Shown here piece after piece: positions 1 through 11,515 of a DNA stretch of 64,000 bases. Below the pieces are notes generated by a model. That model saw nothing but the letters and a program-made list of their open reading frames with translations, was not told the origin of the DNA and searched no databases. Numbering within the stretch: the first letter of the stretch is position 1; each line of letters opens with the position of its first letter. This stretch comes from Eptesicus fuscus (Eukaryota > Chordata > Mammalia > Chiroptera > Vespertilionidae): positions 33,286,001 to 33,350,000 of the forward strand of contig NC_072480.1 of the NCBI RefSeq assembly GCF_027574615.1, given 5' to 3'. The position numbers were made by a program, and so were the translations under genes.

Positions 1-344
1 ACAACTTTGCTATAAGTTAAAACTATTCTAAAATAAAACTTGTACTTAACAAAATAAGGTTCCTAAGAGTAAATAAAATGATTGCTTATAAAAACATATA
101 TTCTTTATCTCAGTACATTATTCTGTAGGTTTGTCTAATATAATTGCCAGTGCATTGAGACCACTTGTTTATCTACTCTAAATTGTTAATCACTGGATGT
201 ACACATATTAATTAGTAATACTGAACAATAAAAGATGAATAATATTTTGAAATTATTTATGCTAAGCCTGTATATGGATGACAGAGCTTAAATATTTTCT
301 ATTACAGCTGACCCTTGAACATATGGGAATTATGGATTCCAACT
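1..344. other. AT-rich unique-looking DNA
   Basis: No gene is seen. From about 306 the sequence CAGCTGACCCTTGAACA resembles the start of a common old mammalian interspersed repeat that I cannot name. It runs directly into the Helitron-derived segment that follows. Confidence 0.5.
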
Positions 345-780
345 CTTGTGCAGGGGATGGCACTTGTGGGGGACCAGGCCTGCAGGGGAGAGCAGTTGGG
401 GGTGACTGGTCCTGCAGGGGAGGGCAGTTAGAGGAGAACGGGTTGGTAGGGGAGGGCAGTTGGAGGTGACCGGGCTGGCAGAGGAGGGCAGTTGGGAGCA
501 ATAGGGCCAGCAGGGGAGCAGTTAAGCATTGATCAGGCTAGCAGGGTAGTGGTTAGGGGGTGATCAGGCTGGCAGGCAGAAGCGGTTAGGGGCAATCAGG
601 CAGGCAGGCAGGCGAGCAGTTGGGAGCAAGCAGTTCTGGATTGTGAGAGTGATGTCTGACTGCCAGTTTAGGCCTGATCCCCATCCTCCGAGGGGTCCCA
701 GATTGGAGAGGGTACAGGCTGGGCTTTGGAACACCCCCTCCCCACCCATAGTGCAAAAATTTCATGGACCGGACCTCTAG
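345..780 (+). mobile_element. HeliBat-type Helitron, 5'-truncated
   Basis: The 3' end is clear: a decayed hairpin, then GGACCTCTAG ending at 780. No TCCTATATAATAAAAG start is present, so the 5' part is lost. The body (about 365-630) is a degenerate array of roughly 30-bp units such as GCAGGGGAGGGCAGTTGG. The same array occurs reversed as C-rich blocks in the Helitrons at 15310, 22365, 32383 and 62952. Open frames across it are low-complexity artefacts. Confidence 0.8.
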
Positions 781-842
781 CTATTATATAAGTGTATACA
801 TACAAAATTTCACATTCACACTATTACATTTTATTAACTCTA

Positions 843-1246
843 CTAGCAGCCCGTTTGCACAAAGATTCGTGCAATAGACCTTCATTCACCTGGCTGCCTG
901 CACCAGTTTTCTGCCAGCACCGGGGACCCAGGCCTTGGCTGTGGCCATCGCCTTGCCTTCTTTCAGGGTCAGGGCTTGGCCCTGGGCGGCGGCCTTGGCT
1001 CTGCTGCACCCCAGCCTCCCTGCTACGGATCTTAGGAGCCGACCCCCGTGGTTGCCTGCGATCCATGCAGGCTCCCCGCTGGTGCCCAAGGCCGGGAAAG
1101 CCTCTGCCCGAGGCTTTCCTGGCCTTGGGCTCCGCCACACCCCAACGTCCCTGCAATGATTTCCTGGTGGGCGTGGTTGGTGGGCATGGCTTGTGGGTAT
1201 AGTGAAGGTATGGTCAATTTGCATATTACTCTATTATTAGGTAAGA
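843..1246 (-). mobile_element. HeliBat-type non-autonomous Helitron
   Basis: Reads in reverse. The 3' terminus is CTAGCAGCCCGTTTGCAC at 843 and the 5' terminus is CAATTTGCATATTACTC followed by TATTAGGTAAGA, ending at 1246. It is flanked by A (842) and T (1247), the Helitron target. The GC-rich body gives overlapping open frames on both strands with no domain. A GGGCGTGG box lies near 1170 and an octamer-like ATTTGCAT at 1217-1224. Confidence 0.88.
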
Positions 1247-1635
1247 TGATGTATTGCTTTATTTCACATTTTAACATAATATTTAACAACAGGATGTCTG
1301 ACACCAATGTTTTTTAAAATTGTAGTTAGGCAATTTAGTTGTGCACATGCAATCTGGGTCAGACTTATTTACATTTTCATCACCACAATTGATTACTCTT
1401 GCTAATGTATGCTGTGGTTTTAATCGCTAATTATAATGTCTTCTAACCATTACAAAACTACAAGCAATAAAACTGTTGCTGGGTTTGTAGACAATCAGGG
1501 GAGCAGAAAAGTAAATTTTAATTTTTAAGAAATTATTGTAATTCCATATTTTCTTGTAAAGCAACCATCTTCTTTATAGAACCTAAAATAAGGAAACTGC
1601 ATCACATATAAAATGATGGCATTTTATTCTTGAGA
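1247..1635. other. AT-rich unique-looking DNA between Helitrons
   Basis: No coding pattern or recognisable repeat is seen in this spacer of about 390 bp. Confidence 0.5.
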
Positions 1636-1862
1636 CTAGAAGCCTGATGCATGAAATTTGTGCAAGGGGCTCGGCCCTCGCAGCCCCAGATGCCTCAGCT
1701 GGCCCTCACAGCCCGTCGCAGTCTTGGCTGGCCCTTGCAGCTCCTCGCAGCCTCTGCTGGCCCTTGCAGCCTCGGCTTCATCTGGAAGATCATCCGGAAG
1801 ACTTCTGGAAGGTCTTTCGGCTTTGTGGTCTAATTAGCATATTAGCTCTTTATTATATAGGA
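1636..1862 (-). mobile_element. Short HeliBat-type Helitron
   Basis: The reverse 3' terminus CTAGAAGCCTGATGCATG starts at 1636. The 5' terminus TATTATATAGGA ends at 1862. Flanks are A (1635) and T (1863). The body is a GC-rich segment of imperfect CTGGCCCTTGCAGC units. At 227 bp it is a deletion derivative with no protein capacity. Confidence 0.88.
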
Positions 1863-2078
1863 TGGTTACTAAAGGAGTCACCTATAAAGCAATAAGCTGA
1901 AGGCACAGGAAATTGCTAAATTCCACAGAGTAGAAGAAATTTTTAAGCAAACAAAAAGTCATGTGACTATTTTATGGATTGAGCACTAATTTAATTGAGA
2001 GCATTTTTCTTTCTTACTGCATGGAATACAGTCTAATCAGCCATTCTACAACCAATAAGCCTAAGAATCAATAAAATA

Positions 2079-2309
2079 GCCCTGACTGGTTTGGCTCAGT
2101 GGATAGAGCATTGGCCTGTGGACTGAAGGGTCCCAGGTTCAATTCCGATCAAGGGTATGTACCTTGATTGCGGGCACATCCCCAGGAGGGGTGTGCAGGA
2201 GGCAGCTGGTCGATGTTTCTCTCTCATCGATGTTTCTAACTCTCTATCCCTCTCCCTTCCTCTCTGTAAAAAAATCAATAAAATATATTTTAAAAAAATG
2301 TTTGAAAAA
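2079..2309 (+). mobile_element. Ves SINE with 15-16 bp target duplication
   Basis: The head GCCCTGACTGGTTTGGCTC carries the tRNA-derived box A/B region (GGTTCAATTCCGATC is the B-box-like part). The CT-rich body and AT-rich tail follow. The target duplication AAGAATCAATAAAATA flanks it at 2063-2078 and 2310-2325, which fixes the boundaries. It was mobilised by L1 machinery and has no coding role. Confidence 0.95.
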
Positions 2310-2325
2310 AAGAATCAATAAAATA

Positions 2326-2803
2326 TAAAATATACATTAAATCACCAATTCAAACAAAAAAAGGAATAAAGATTAATTAGTAGAATGACTCCAGGTAGAA
2401 ATCCTAGCAATATAGCAGTATGTGCTGTATTCTATATTAGAAGTCACTAAGACTTTGATCCTGATATTCAAAATAAAAATTATGAAACATTACTTGGGAT
2501 CACTCAGTCTCTTGGACATAATGGAAAAAAGGTTTAGTTGTAAGCTTGTTGGGGGGCAGTGGAGGAGAAGAAATATTACTGAATCACATTTTCAAGAAAT
2601 TTTACATGACAGTTGGGAGAAAAACTTCAGATTACTAAAGCAAAGAGTTCAGAGTTCTCCCATATTTATTTGCTTATGTCTTTTTTTTCTCACTAAAAGA
2701 AATACTCCAAGAGAGATGGTACATTGCTTTGTTCTTGCACTGTTATGGGTGCTCAGGAAAGTAATTGACACAGAATAGACAATAAATACAAAGGATAAAC
2801 AGA
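2326..2803. other. AT-rich DNA with a non-coding open frame
   Basis: A 118-codon open frame on the + strand (2422-2778) starts upstream in ordinary AT-rich sequence. It shows no domain, signal or composition typical of a protein, and I treat it as chance. No repeat is confidently recognised. Confidence 0.5.
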
Positions 2804-3120
2804 GCCCTGGGTGGTGTTGCCCAGTGGTTTAGACTATCGGCCTGCACACCTAAGGGTTGCGAGTTCAATTCCCAGTCAAGGGCAGGTACCTCAGTTGCAG
2901 GTTACATCCCCATCCCGACCCTAGTTGGGACACAGGCAGGAGGCAACCAATTGATGTATCTCTCTCACATTGATGTTTTTCTTTCTCTCTCTGTGTGTGT
3001 GTCTCTTTCTCTGTCTCTCTCTCTCTCCCTCCCTTTCCCTCTCTCCCTCCTTCCTTTCCACACTCTCTAAAACTCGATAGAAAAAAAGATCCTTTGGTGA
3101 AGATTAAAGAAAAAAAAGAA
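2804..3120 (+). mobile_element. Ves-related SINE, older subfamily
   Basis: The head GCCCTGGGTGGTGTTGCCC is followed by a tRNA-like B box (GCGAGTTCAATTCCCAG) and the CAACCAATTGATG motif typical of these SINEs. A long T/C-rich tract with TG repeats (about 2985-3060) follows, then CTTTGGTGAAGATTA and an A-rich tail. Flanks AAGGATAAACA and AAGAATAAACA look like an eroded target duplication. Confidence 0.85.
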
Positions 3121-3523
3121 TAAACAAATTATTATATTTTATTTTTTGGCAATTGGTGTTTGAAAAGAGACATCACATGTATAATGTGATATCATAAACA
3201 ATAATATCATATGTAAAATATAAGACAAAAATATATTTTAAACAATTTTTATAAATGCTGCAGTTTTAGGAAGAAACATTATCATCTTAAACAGCAACAA
3301 CTTCCATTCACAGACTTCAATCCTGCTGAACTTCCTCCTGTGTCCCACATAATCCAGTTGGTTCCTGGATGTGAGATCGGCTCAAGAATCAAATTACTCT
3401 CAAGATTTCATTCAAGAATTTGAAAGGATTCTTCCAATGCTTGCTCTCAGCCAGTAAGTTATGATGGTATACCTTTGTCATTGTAGGGTGCTGATCAAAG
3501 CAGGCATAGCAATGATGGGGTCA
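3121..3523. other. AT-rich unique-looking DNA
   Basis: Nothing coding or repeated is recognised. The stretch 3300-3520 is less AT-rich than its surroundings but has no identifiable structure. Confidence 0.45.
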
Positions 3524-3736
3524 TCCTATATAATAAAACGCTAATATGCAAATTGTCCTCTTGGGAGTTCAACCGACCAGGAGTTCGACCGCTCGCTATG
3601 AAGTGTACTGACCACCAGGGGACAGCATGGAACAAAGGAAGATCCAACCAGCAGCCAGAAGGCTCTGATCAGCCCTGATCACTGGCCAGGCCTAGGGACT
3701 CTACCCATGCATGCATTTTGTGCACCGGGCTTCCAG
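3524..3736 (+). mobile_element. Short HeliBat Helitron with 5' and 3' ends
   Basis: The 5' end TCCTATATAATAAAACG starts at 3524 after A, followed by AATATGCAAATTG (octamer ATGCAAAT at 3546-3553). The 3' end is GCACCGGGCTTCCAG at 3736, so CTAG has decayed to CCAG; T follows. It contains GACCACCAGGGGACAG (3610-3625), one base from the CTCF-like form seen in other copies. At 213 bp it is non-autonomous. Confidence 0.9.
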
Positions 3737-3881
3737 TATTTACTAGTAAATATATTTTACTTTTAGATAAAAATTCAGAGAAAGAAAGTGAAATCAACAC
3801 TTCTGTAGTTCTAGAGTATTTGAAAAATAAACATTAGTAGATTGAAAATCAGATGACCTGATTTGATTCACAGATTAAAAA

Positions 3882-4089
3882 TAAAAATGTTTTTATTGAT
3901 TTTAGAGAAAGAGGAAGGAAGAGGGTGGGGGGGGAGAGAGAGAGAGAGAGAGAGGTGAGAAACATCCATGGGCTGCCTCCCACACGCCCCCTAAATGGGT
4001 TCGAGCCAGCAACCCAGGAATTGAATAAGTGTTTTTTGATGCACAGGATGACACCCAACCAAACAACTGAGCCATACCAGCCTGGGCTT
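3882..4089 (-). mobile_element. Ves-type SINE, old copy
   Basis: Reverse orientation: tail TTTTATTGATTTTAGAG at the left, a (GA)n tract at 3934-3953, then the head (ACTGAGCCATACCAGCCTGG) at the right. Flanks at 3865-3881 and 4090-4106 match with a few mismatches (GATTCACAGATTAAAAA against GACTCATAAATTAAAAA), consistent with an old target duplication. Poly(A) of about 18 follows at 4102-4120. Confidence 0.85.
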
Positions 4090-4124
4090 GACTCATAAAT
4101 TAAAAAAAAAAAAAAAAAAAGTAA

Positions 4125-4290
4125 AACTTATGAGATTTATGACATTAACCATTGGGCTTTTATTTCTTTATCTGTAAATAGATTTAGCAATAAGAATTTC
4201 CAGAGCTCTTGTGACAATAAAAACATAATGTATGTAAAAGCATCTTGTGATCTTTAAAGCACTATAAAAATGAAAGTTATTGTTTCAGTT
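4125..4290 (+). mobile_element. MIR SINE fragment
   Basis: The order of motifs matches the 3' half of MIR: TTTCTTTATCTGTAAATAG, then a GTGACAATAAAAACATAATG segment, TGTAAAAGCATCTTG and CACTATAAAAATGAAAGTTATTG. It is strongly diverged, and the assignment is from memory of the family consensus. Confidence 0.6.
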
Positions 4291-4299
4291 ATTCAAAAC

Positions 4300-5067
4300 A
4301 GGAACCAGAAAGGTTATTCCTGCCTGGCAGTCTGGTTTGATGATAAATGAGTAAACTCACACAGACATAAGTGGGACACAAATCCATTAACACATTCAGC
4401 AAAAGGAATGTATGGTTTCACCTTTAGGACCAAATCCAGGTGAATGTTTTATAAACTGTAAAGAGGAAGCAACAGAAGAAAGAGAAAACAATTTCATTGT
4501 TAGACTTTTTAAGTAATTATAACCATTAACACCAATACCATTGATTTAGGCAAAATTTAATCTTATTGTTAATATTCTCCTCACTTTCATTAAATATTTG
4601 AATTAAGAACATTTTTAATTATAATCACTTCTATATTTACTTATTAATTTTAAAAGTTATTAACAATGAGAAAATTAATATTTTAATGACATCTCTCTAA
4701 TTGCAGACATGTCCTCATTTCTCACATAAAACTGTTTGCAAAGATTGTTAATAAAAGTCTTTTAGGTAATATTGAATATAATTGATTAACTAAATGACAG
4801 GTTTCTAATATATGGTGACAGGAGAAAATTTTATTTTGAGTGGTGGGCACAACCATGGTCACCCCAATCTATTAAATGATCATAAAATAAAATACAATGC
4901 ACTCCTAAAATAAATAAATAAATGATAGGTTTAACTATAGAATTTATTTGAAAATAATCTGTGTTTTATAGTTAATTGGCAAATTTTACAAAAAAGTGAG
5001 ATTATGTTACTTTCTGTAAACCAGCGCCACCTATTTGTAATAGCATTGCTAATGGGTGCTTAAAAGA
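4300..5067. other. AT-rich unique-looking DNA
   Basis: No gene is seen. Short tetranucleotide runs such as AAATAAATAAATAAATGA occur at about 4910-4925. No interspersed repeat is recognised with confidence. Confidence 0.45.
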
Positions 5068-5081
5068 AAATTCAATTATTT

Positions 5082-5132
5082 TTAAATTTCATTAATATTT
5101 GTATCCTCACCTGAGGATATGTTTATTGATTT

Positions 5133-5186
<54 letters not shown>

Positions 5187-5268
5187 AAGAGAAAGAGAGA
5201 GAGAAATACCAAAACCTTTTGGTGTATGGAATGATGCTCCAACCAATTGAGCCACCAGGCAAGGGCAC
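5082..5268 (-). mobile_element. Ves-type SINE with long (GA)n and 14-bp target duplication
   Basis: The reverse tail contains CCTCACCTGAGGATATG. A (GA)n run follows, then the head remnant CCAATTGAGCCACCAGGC. The duplication AAATTCAATTATTT lies at 5068-5081 and 5269-5282. The head is short compared with other copies. Confidence 0.9.
5135..5184. repeat. (GA)n microsatellite inside a SINE
   Basis: About 25 GA dinucleotides in a row, expanded from the purine-rich region of the host SINE. A second short GA run follows at about 5193-5204. Confidence 0.95.
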
Positions 5269-5282
5269 AAATTCAATTATTT

Positions 5283-7227
5283 AATGAGGATGTTTTACAT
5301 TCAAATTCATTTTTCATAAAATGTAAATGGTAATTTAATTTACCAGTAGTTTTGTTTTCACTTTTGTTTCCAAATGATGTAGAGAATTAGCCTTTACTAA
5401 CCTGTTGTCTTAGAAAGAAGTGTAAAAATTCTGGCTGAATTTCAACAGTTATAATTACATTCTCTCAATTGTTATCCTTGATCCAATTTCAATAGACTTT
5501 TCATATCTTTGTAAAAATGTATTTTGTGATTATCATATCTCCTGGAAAACAAATTATAAGAGCGATGGCTGAGTTTAGTTGCTGATACATCATTCATTCC
5601 AGGAGCCAAGCATCAGGAAAATAAATCATCTTTAGAGTTAGATTGAATAGTTTTTCCTTTTGTTTTTTTAGGATAGAACTTTATAAAGAAGAACTATCTC
5701 CGTAATTAGAATCTGATAAGTCTTCACCTAAAGAGATAAGAAAAAGGGTTCCTGACTTCAGGGAAGATAAAAGGTAGTAAGATTCATTGCTAATGTGTTA
5801 TCTGCTGAATAGCCCTGGATAGTTTCGAAGCAAATGCATTTTGAGAAGATAAAATTGAAAAAGAAATGTTGATTTTCATAATAAACAGAGATCACAGTAG
5901 AAAATCATGAATGCAATGTTTTCATGGGAAGAAAAATGAAGGGTTAGAATTACAAAGTACTGGGATGCCACAACATTAGCTCAAGGAACTGAATTATTGA
6001 ATTGATTTCCATACATGCAATCATAGTTTTTGGAGAGGGTGGATAAAAAGACATTAATTTTGCACAATCCCATAGTGTCATGATTATCTCTATCCTTAAG
6101 TTAGCAAAGAATATACTTTAAAATAGTAAGATATTTTATCCGCTTACATAGCTTTTCAAAATGAATATGTTCTTTCCAAAAACCACACAGAATATAGAAA
6201 TAACTTCCTCTAGAAGGGCTCTCCTATGAATAGTTTTATTATTTGCATAGAGATAAAAAGTAAGTTCTTTAATCATCATGATATCTGGGAGCTTCTCTAG
6301 CAATTGGGGAATCACTGATGCATTCCTCAAGACAGAGACTTCTTAACCAAATATTGTCAAGAATATCTCATTAAGAGAGGCAACTTTCCACAAACTATGT
6401 CTCTGAAAAGTTGTTCTGTGACTTCTATTCTTAACCTTTTTTATCCTAATTTTAAGGACAGATGTCCATAAATATTGGTAATGTCAGCATATTTAAATCC
6501 TTCATATATATTGGGCATAAGGATTACATTAAGATCTTACATATAAGTTGGTTGAGAGGTGCATGCGGTATTCTTTCTTCTAAGAAAATAATAGGTTAAA
6601 GGTGTTGTTTTTTAAAGTAAAAGTTATTAAATTATTTATCTGTGCCTTTTTCAATTAGAAAATGAATAGAATTAATACTATTTCAATGCATAAGTTATTG
6701 GAGAAGGGACACTATTATAAATTATCATGGAAATTTTAGTGCATTTGCGATCAATGCAAGGAATTGAAGAAGTGTCCTTCAGAAAAGTTTCTCAATATAT
6801 TTTTCAGATATGATTTTTTTAAGACAATGATTTTGTTTAAATGATAAGTTATTGGTGAGGCATTTTTAAATTATATTTTACAAGTATATTTTAGATCCTG
6901 ATAACATATAGTTATGTCTAAATCTAAATTATGGAAAAATATCGACACTGCACCTATTCATACAAAACATGAGAATGATTTCTGCCACATATTATACATT
7001 CAATAGCTTAATAAGTATTGGTTGATGAGTAAATGAAAAAAGACATTTCACATTTCCAAAAATGAATTTATTCATGATATTAAAAGGATTTACCACATGA
7101 TAGTATTGGGAGTTAAATGAAACTGGTAAGAGATCATTGTTTTAGAGAGAGGTGACTTTGTGATTTCAAAGTGAGAGATTTTATATCATGTGTGCAGGAT
7201 ACGGTCTCCAGGTTTGTTAGTTTTGTT
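5283..7227. other. Long AT-rich stretch without recognised genes
   Basis: About 1.9 kb with no Helitron, SINE or L1 signature and only chance open frames. It may be ordinary intergenic or intronic DNA, or very old repeats beyond recognition by eye. Confidence 0.45.
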
Positions 7228-7390
7228 TTTCATCCATTTATTGATTTATTAGCTCATTTAGGAAATCTGTATTTAATGCCCATAATGACACAATAATTGT
7301 GCTAGGCATGACTATGGAAGGGTTAAAATTGTAAGCTTTACCCTGGCTCTCAGTGTACCAAAATGTATTGGAGAATACAGAGTTATAAAG
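7228..7390 (-). mobile_element. L2-like LINE 3' fragment
   Basis: The sequence TATTTAATGCCCATAATG...TGTGCTAGGCATGACTATG followed by AAGCTTTACCCTGGCTCTC resembles the reverse complement of the L2 3' end. It is strongly diverged, so the call is tentative. Confidence 0.4.
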
Positions 7391-7857
7391 AGGAGTTATT
7401 GGATTCCAAGTAAGAAATCCACAAGAATTACTCTCACGATAGTGCTTTATAAGACAAAATGCTATTTTATGTATTTACAATATGCTGGTTGCCTGCACAA
7501 GTCATTTCCTCACAGTGGTTAGTTCTGATGTAGAAATAAAATTTGATGAGAAATTGGTAATCATATAAGTCAAGCAAATGGAAATGGATATTCTTAGGGG
7601 ATGCTTTCATCAAGCCTTGAGTTTGGGAAATAAATTTTCTTTTATACTTAAATAATAATTTGTCTAAGTAGTGCTTTGCATTAAGTAAATATTTGTTAAA
7701 TACCTACTATTCATATAAAAACAATTTTTAGACCAGCAATGTCAAATTAGTATACTCTTTGCTTTAAACCATGCATGACAATAACCTAATTACTTCCAGG
7801 TAATATATATTTCTGACATTATAGTGTCTGGCCATGAACATAGCTGCTTAAAATATT
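7391..7857. other. AT-rich unique-looking DNA
   Basis: Nothing recognisable is seen between the L2-like fragment and the next Ves SINE. Confidence 0.45.
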
Positions 7858-7873
7858 CAACTACATATTTTAT

Positions 7874-8097
7874 TTATTTATTTTTTTTAAATATATTTTA
7901 TTTATTTTTTACAGAGAGGATGGGGGAAGGATAGAGAGTTAGAAACATCGATGAGAAACATCGATCAGCTGCCTCCTGCACACCCTCTACTGGGGATGTG
8001 TCCGCAACCAAGGTACATGTCCTTGACTGGAATCGAACCTGGAACCCTTCAGTCCTCAGGCTGATGCTCTGTCCACTGAGCCAAACCGGTTAGGGCT
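7874..8097 (-). mobile_element. Full-length Ves SINE with 16-bp target duplication
   Basis: Reverse orientation: tail TATTTTTTTTAAATATATTT, the AGAGAGTTAGAAACATCGATG core, and head GAGCCAAACCGGTTAGGGCT. The duplication CAACTACATATTTTAT flanks it exactly at 7858-7873 and 8098-8113. It is well preserved and probably one of the younger copies here. Confidence 0.96.
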
Positions 8098-8113
8098 CAA
8101 CTACATATTTTAT

Positions 8114-9577
8114 CTGAACACTAATTAATTCTTAATAATGGGGTAAAAAAGATCCCCCAATTTGAATGTTGTATATCAATTATAAAATAATAAGTAAAAA
8201 AGTAAATGGTACAAATATATACCCTTCCAGCAATATACAGAAATATTCTTTGGGTATTGTTATTCTAAAAAAACTCCTGCCACATATCTCTCTTTTTTTG
8301 AAAGATTCCATTAAAGTAAAGAGTTTTTTTAATGTATTTGAAATACAATTTGAGGTCAATGTGCTATATAGTCATTATGTTTTGGTTGTGAGAATTTAAT
8401 TCCTCAATAAAAGAAACTTTGATAAGATGTTAACACTTTCTCAAGTAAATATACATTGGAATTACTGATATAACAAAATAATGACTTTATAGAGTCCATT
8501 CTATTCAAAGAATAAGGGTTTATACCTAATAATTTATGTAAAGTTTTCTAAATATTGTTGTTTTAGATAACTGCATATCAAATCTAAAAAAATTTATTAT
8601 GTTACAAGCAACTAAGTACTTATGCTTAGACTTTGATTTCTTTTACTTTTTTTCATGGTTGATCATTGAATATAATATTAAATACTTATAATTATTCAGT
8701 TAGTTTTGTTTATTGCTCAGGATTCTGAAATAGATGTGTAAGTAAGGTCTTAGGTAACTGAGCAAAATCAGTGTCAAAAAGAAAAATTCTATGAAGGTAT
8801 ACAAAATTTGAATGCCAAAATCTGTAAATATTAATTCTATTAGATTTTACTTCTCTCATTAAAATCTTGGTGTATTATTTTACTTAGAGAAAATTTAAGG
8901 AATTTGGGTTTCTCCATGATAGCCAGAGCTTTTTCCTTAACACATACTTACATTTGCATGGCTTTATTAGAGACTATGCATATATGCTTTGTTGACTAGG
9001 AAATATATGAATTTAGAAGCTTATTCTTTTTTGCCTCCTCCAGTCACTAGTTAAGTTTAGCATTAAAATAGAAGAAAAATCACAAATCAGCCGTCATGGA
9101 ATGGAAGGTTCAGCGTTTCAAGCATTAAATAAGAAATAGTTCACTGTGTCAGAAGATCACATAGAAAAAAATTCTTTTAGAGACTCTAACATGTAAAAAC
9201 ATAGTGGAAGATGCACTTTAATCACCTTAGCTTTTATAGGATCTCCTTGATTTTTATTTATATTTCTTGCCTTGACTTTTGATTTTGTGTTTTACTGTGA
9301 TGAGCATGCTTTTTTCATCTTAGAAAAACATGGTAATTCATCAACTGACTAGAAAAAAACGTAATATAATAATAGTCAGAAATTTCCTAAATAAGTCTCA
9401 TTAAACTGAATTTTACACAATTCTGTAATTATATCACAAACATATATAAAATAAATTTTAATAATATGTAATCAATAACTTAAGGACAGTTATTCAGTAG
9501 AGGATTATTCATTTTATGCAGGAAATAATGGAGGAAAATTGTTTAAGCCTATTGTGTATAAATTCATACTCTGGACA
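8114..9577. other. AT-rich stretch without recognised genes
   Basis: No repeat family or coding pattern is recognised over about 1.45 kb. The 77-codon open frame at 8166-8399 is in AT-rich sequence and has no protein-like features. Confidence 0.45.
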
Positions 9578-9641
9578 TGTATATATACATATATATGTAT
9601 ATATATATATACACAAACACATACATATATACATATAAATT
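9578..9641. repeat. (TA)n/(CA)n-type simple repeat
   Basis: Alternating ATGTATATATACATATATATG and ATACACAAACACATACATATA-like sequence. It is an imperfect purine/pyrimidine-alternating microsatellite. Confidence 0.9.
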
Positions 9642-9714
9642 CATGTGTAAACTATACTTACAGTAACATGTAATTAGGAAGAGTGATCTATCATTTGTAA
9701 GTGACAGAAATAGC

Positions 9715-9905
9715 TTTAAAGCAGAATCCTGTGTCTTTCCAGTGGCTATCTCTGTGTCCCTGGACAAATTTCCTTATTTTTCTGAACTTTCTTTGGGAAA
9801 TTGTATATGATGAAATTGAATGTTTTTCAGGGCTATTGTAAGGATTAAATAAGCTATTGAATCCACAGTAGCAGTTTCTTCTCACAGTAGACAATAAATA
9901 CTGAA
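9715..9905 (+). mobile_element. MIR SINE
   Basis: Core and 3' features are in order: CTGTGTCCCTGGACAAATTTCC, TGTAAGGATTAAATAAGC, then ACAGTAGACAATAAATACTG. This is the MIR arrangement of log-in sequence, GAGGATTAAATGAG-like and CAATAAATG-like segments, in an old copy. Confidence 0.65.
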
Positions 9906-10136
9906 CATCACTCCTTATTCCAATCCCTGATTAGTAGTATCATTTTTATTGAGAAAAATTATTGTGCAATTGTAAAAGAGTCCAATTTAAAAGAGATTGT
10001 GAAAATCTGTATGCTTACACAACAGAAAGATAAAATCATTCTGAAATAAATTATTGCTTTACTTTTAGGGGTTATTATCTCTGAATATAAGTGATTATTA
10101 ACACTAGTTGCTTTTATCTTCCTCTTAGTGTTTTAA

Positions 10137-10355
10137 TTTTTTTTTAAATTATTTTAGAGAGAGGTTGGGAGAGATAGAGAAACATCAATGGGAGAGAGAA
10201 ACATAGATCAGTTGCCCCCTGCATGTGCCCCCTGCATGTGCCCTAACCAGGGAAGGAGCCCACAATCTAGGTATGTGGTCTTACCGGGAATTGAACCCAC
10301 AACCTTTTGGTGTATGAGACAATACTTTAACCAACTGAGCCACACTGGCCAGGGA
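10137..10355 (-). mobile_element. Ves-type SINE with 18-bp target duplication
   Basis: The tail lies at the left and the head (CCAACTGAGCCACACTGGCC) at the right. The flanks TTCCTCTTAGTGTTTTAA (10119-10136) and TTCCTTTTAGTGTTTTAA (10356-10373) match with one difference. The internal CCCCCTGCATGTG is duplicated. Confidence 0.93.
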
Positions 10356-10373
10356 TTCCTTTTAGTGTTTTAA

Positions 10374-11320
10374 ATTATCTTATGCTATGCTTTAGGGCAT
10401 ATTAATATAATTTATCTTCCTTTCAGTTTATTACTTAACAACCGCTTGGTTAATCTGAGTTTGTAAATAGGCCAATCTGGCAAAGTGATGCTATAACCCA
10501 CATCCCTTCAATGCTGGATATCTAATTGTACTCAAGGACCTCACTGGGAGGGATGCTCTCCTGGTACTGATATTAAGGAAGACTGCTAGAAGTCAATGTA
10601 GGATGCAGGGATTTATTTAGGAACTGATATTTACATGTTGACTTCTATATTAAATTGAATGATAATTGAAAATTCCACCCAGCTCTTGGCCTTTCCTCTT
10701 CGGTGTTCTAATATCTGTGAACACTATGTTGGGCATTGTGGCTTTTTATGGGACAAACAAATTGGGAAAGAGACAAGTCTATCTCCTAGTGAAACAACGG
10801 TTCACCCTCCTGTTCTTAATACAAACTGCCATGCATTTCAGTTATTTGTTTTACTATTCCTCATAATAGCTATTTAGGAAAAATAAACATGTTTTTTCTA
10901 AAAATAATTGAAAACCATTGAGCTAATCTTATTGTAATTTACTGAAATTTGTATCAGTTTTGTACTCTTATGAATTGTCAGTTTTCTAGATTATAGACTA
11001 AAATAATGTTGGTCTTGAATCAATAATAATGTCAGTAAGTATATAAAAACTGGAACACACTACAACCGTAAGTTATTGCTATAATCAGTCAATTTGTATG
11101 TACCATATGCACAATTAGTACACTACTTCATTTAGATCATTTTTCATATCTTTTAAAATTTTGCTAAATAAAAACATCTACATTTCATGTATCTCCTTAT
11201 TTGTTATTTTCTTTCACATACATTGAGAAAAAGCTCAATACACTTTTCATACAGTAATGTCAATGTTTTATTTTATTCTGTTCTGTTTTTGCTTTATTAG
11301 GGCATAAGCACTTAACCATA
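10374..11320. other. AT-rich stretch without recognised genes
   Basis: Overlapping chance frames (10659-10877) lie in otherwise featureless DNA. No splice-site-bounded exon or known repeat is evident. Confidence 0.45.
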
Positions 11321-11324
11321 GCCC

Positions 11325-11515
11325 AGTAAGTTATTATCTTTTTATTTTAAATGAAGAAATTCAGTCTTTTAGAGATCAATTAACTTTCTCAGGGACACAC
11401 AGCCATAAAAATGTTCCTGGTTTCCTTCTGTAGATTTTAATATCCTCAGCAACACTTTCTGTACACTTAGCATGGTGCTTCATAAAAAGAGTGTGGAGTG
11501 AATAAATCTTCTTGA
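11325..11515 (+). mobile_element. MIR/L2-like fragment
   Basis: ATTTTAAATGAAGAAATTCAG...AACTTTCTCAGGGACACACAGCC matches the MIR pattern of fraction-to-allele length GAGGAAACTGAGGC...CAAGGTCACACAGC. The following TTAGCATGGTGCTTCATAAA...GAGTGAATAAATC resembles its GCACAGTGCC...CAATAAATG end. It is old and diverged. Confidence 0.55.

Noticed and set aside
370..630. CRISPR-like array of ~30-bp repeats
   Set aside because: Units are degenerate, contiguous without unique spacers, and lie inside a mammalian Helitron.
792..1202. 136-codon frame (+) and overlapping frames on both strands
   Set aside because: GC-rich Helitron body; open in several frames at once, which indicates composition rather than coding.
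2079..2150. tRNA gene suggested by box A/B-like sequence
   Set aside because: It is the head of a Ves SINE. It lacks a cloverleaf with acceptor stem and is followed by a SINE body and target duplication.
2422..2778. 118-codon frame (+)
   Set aside because: No recognisable domain or splice context in AT-rich DNA.
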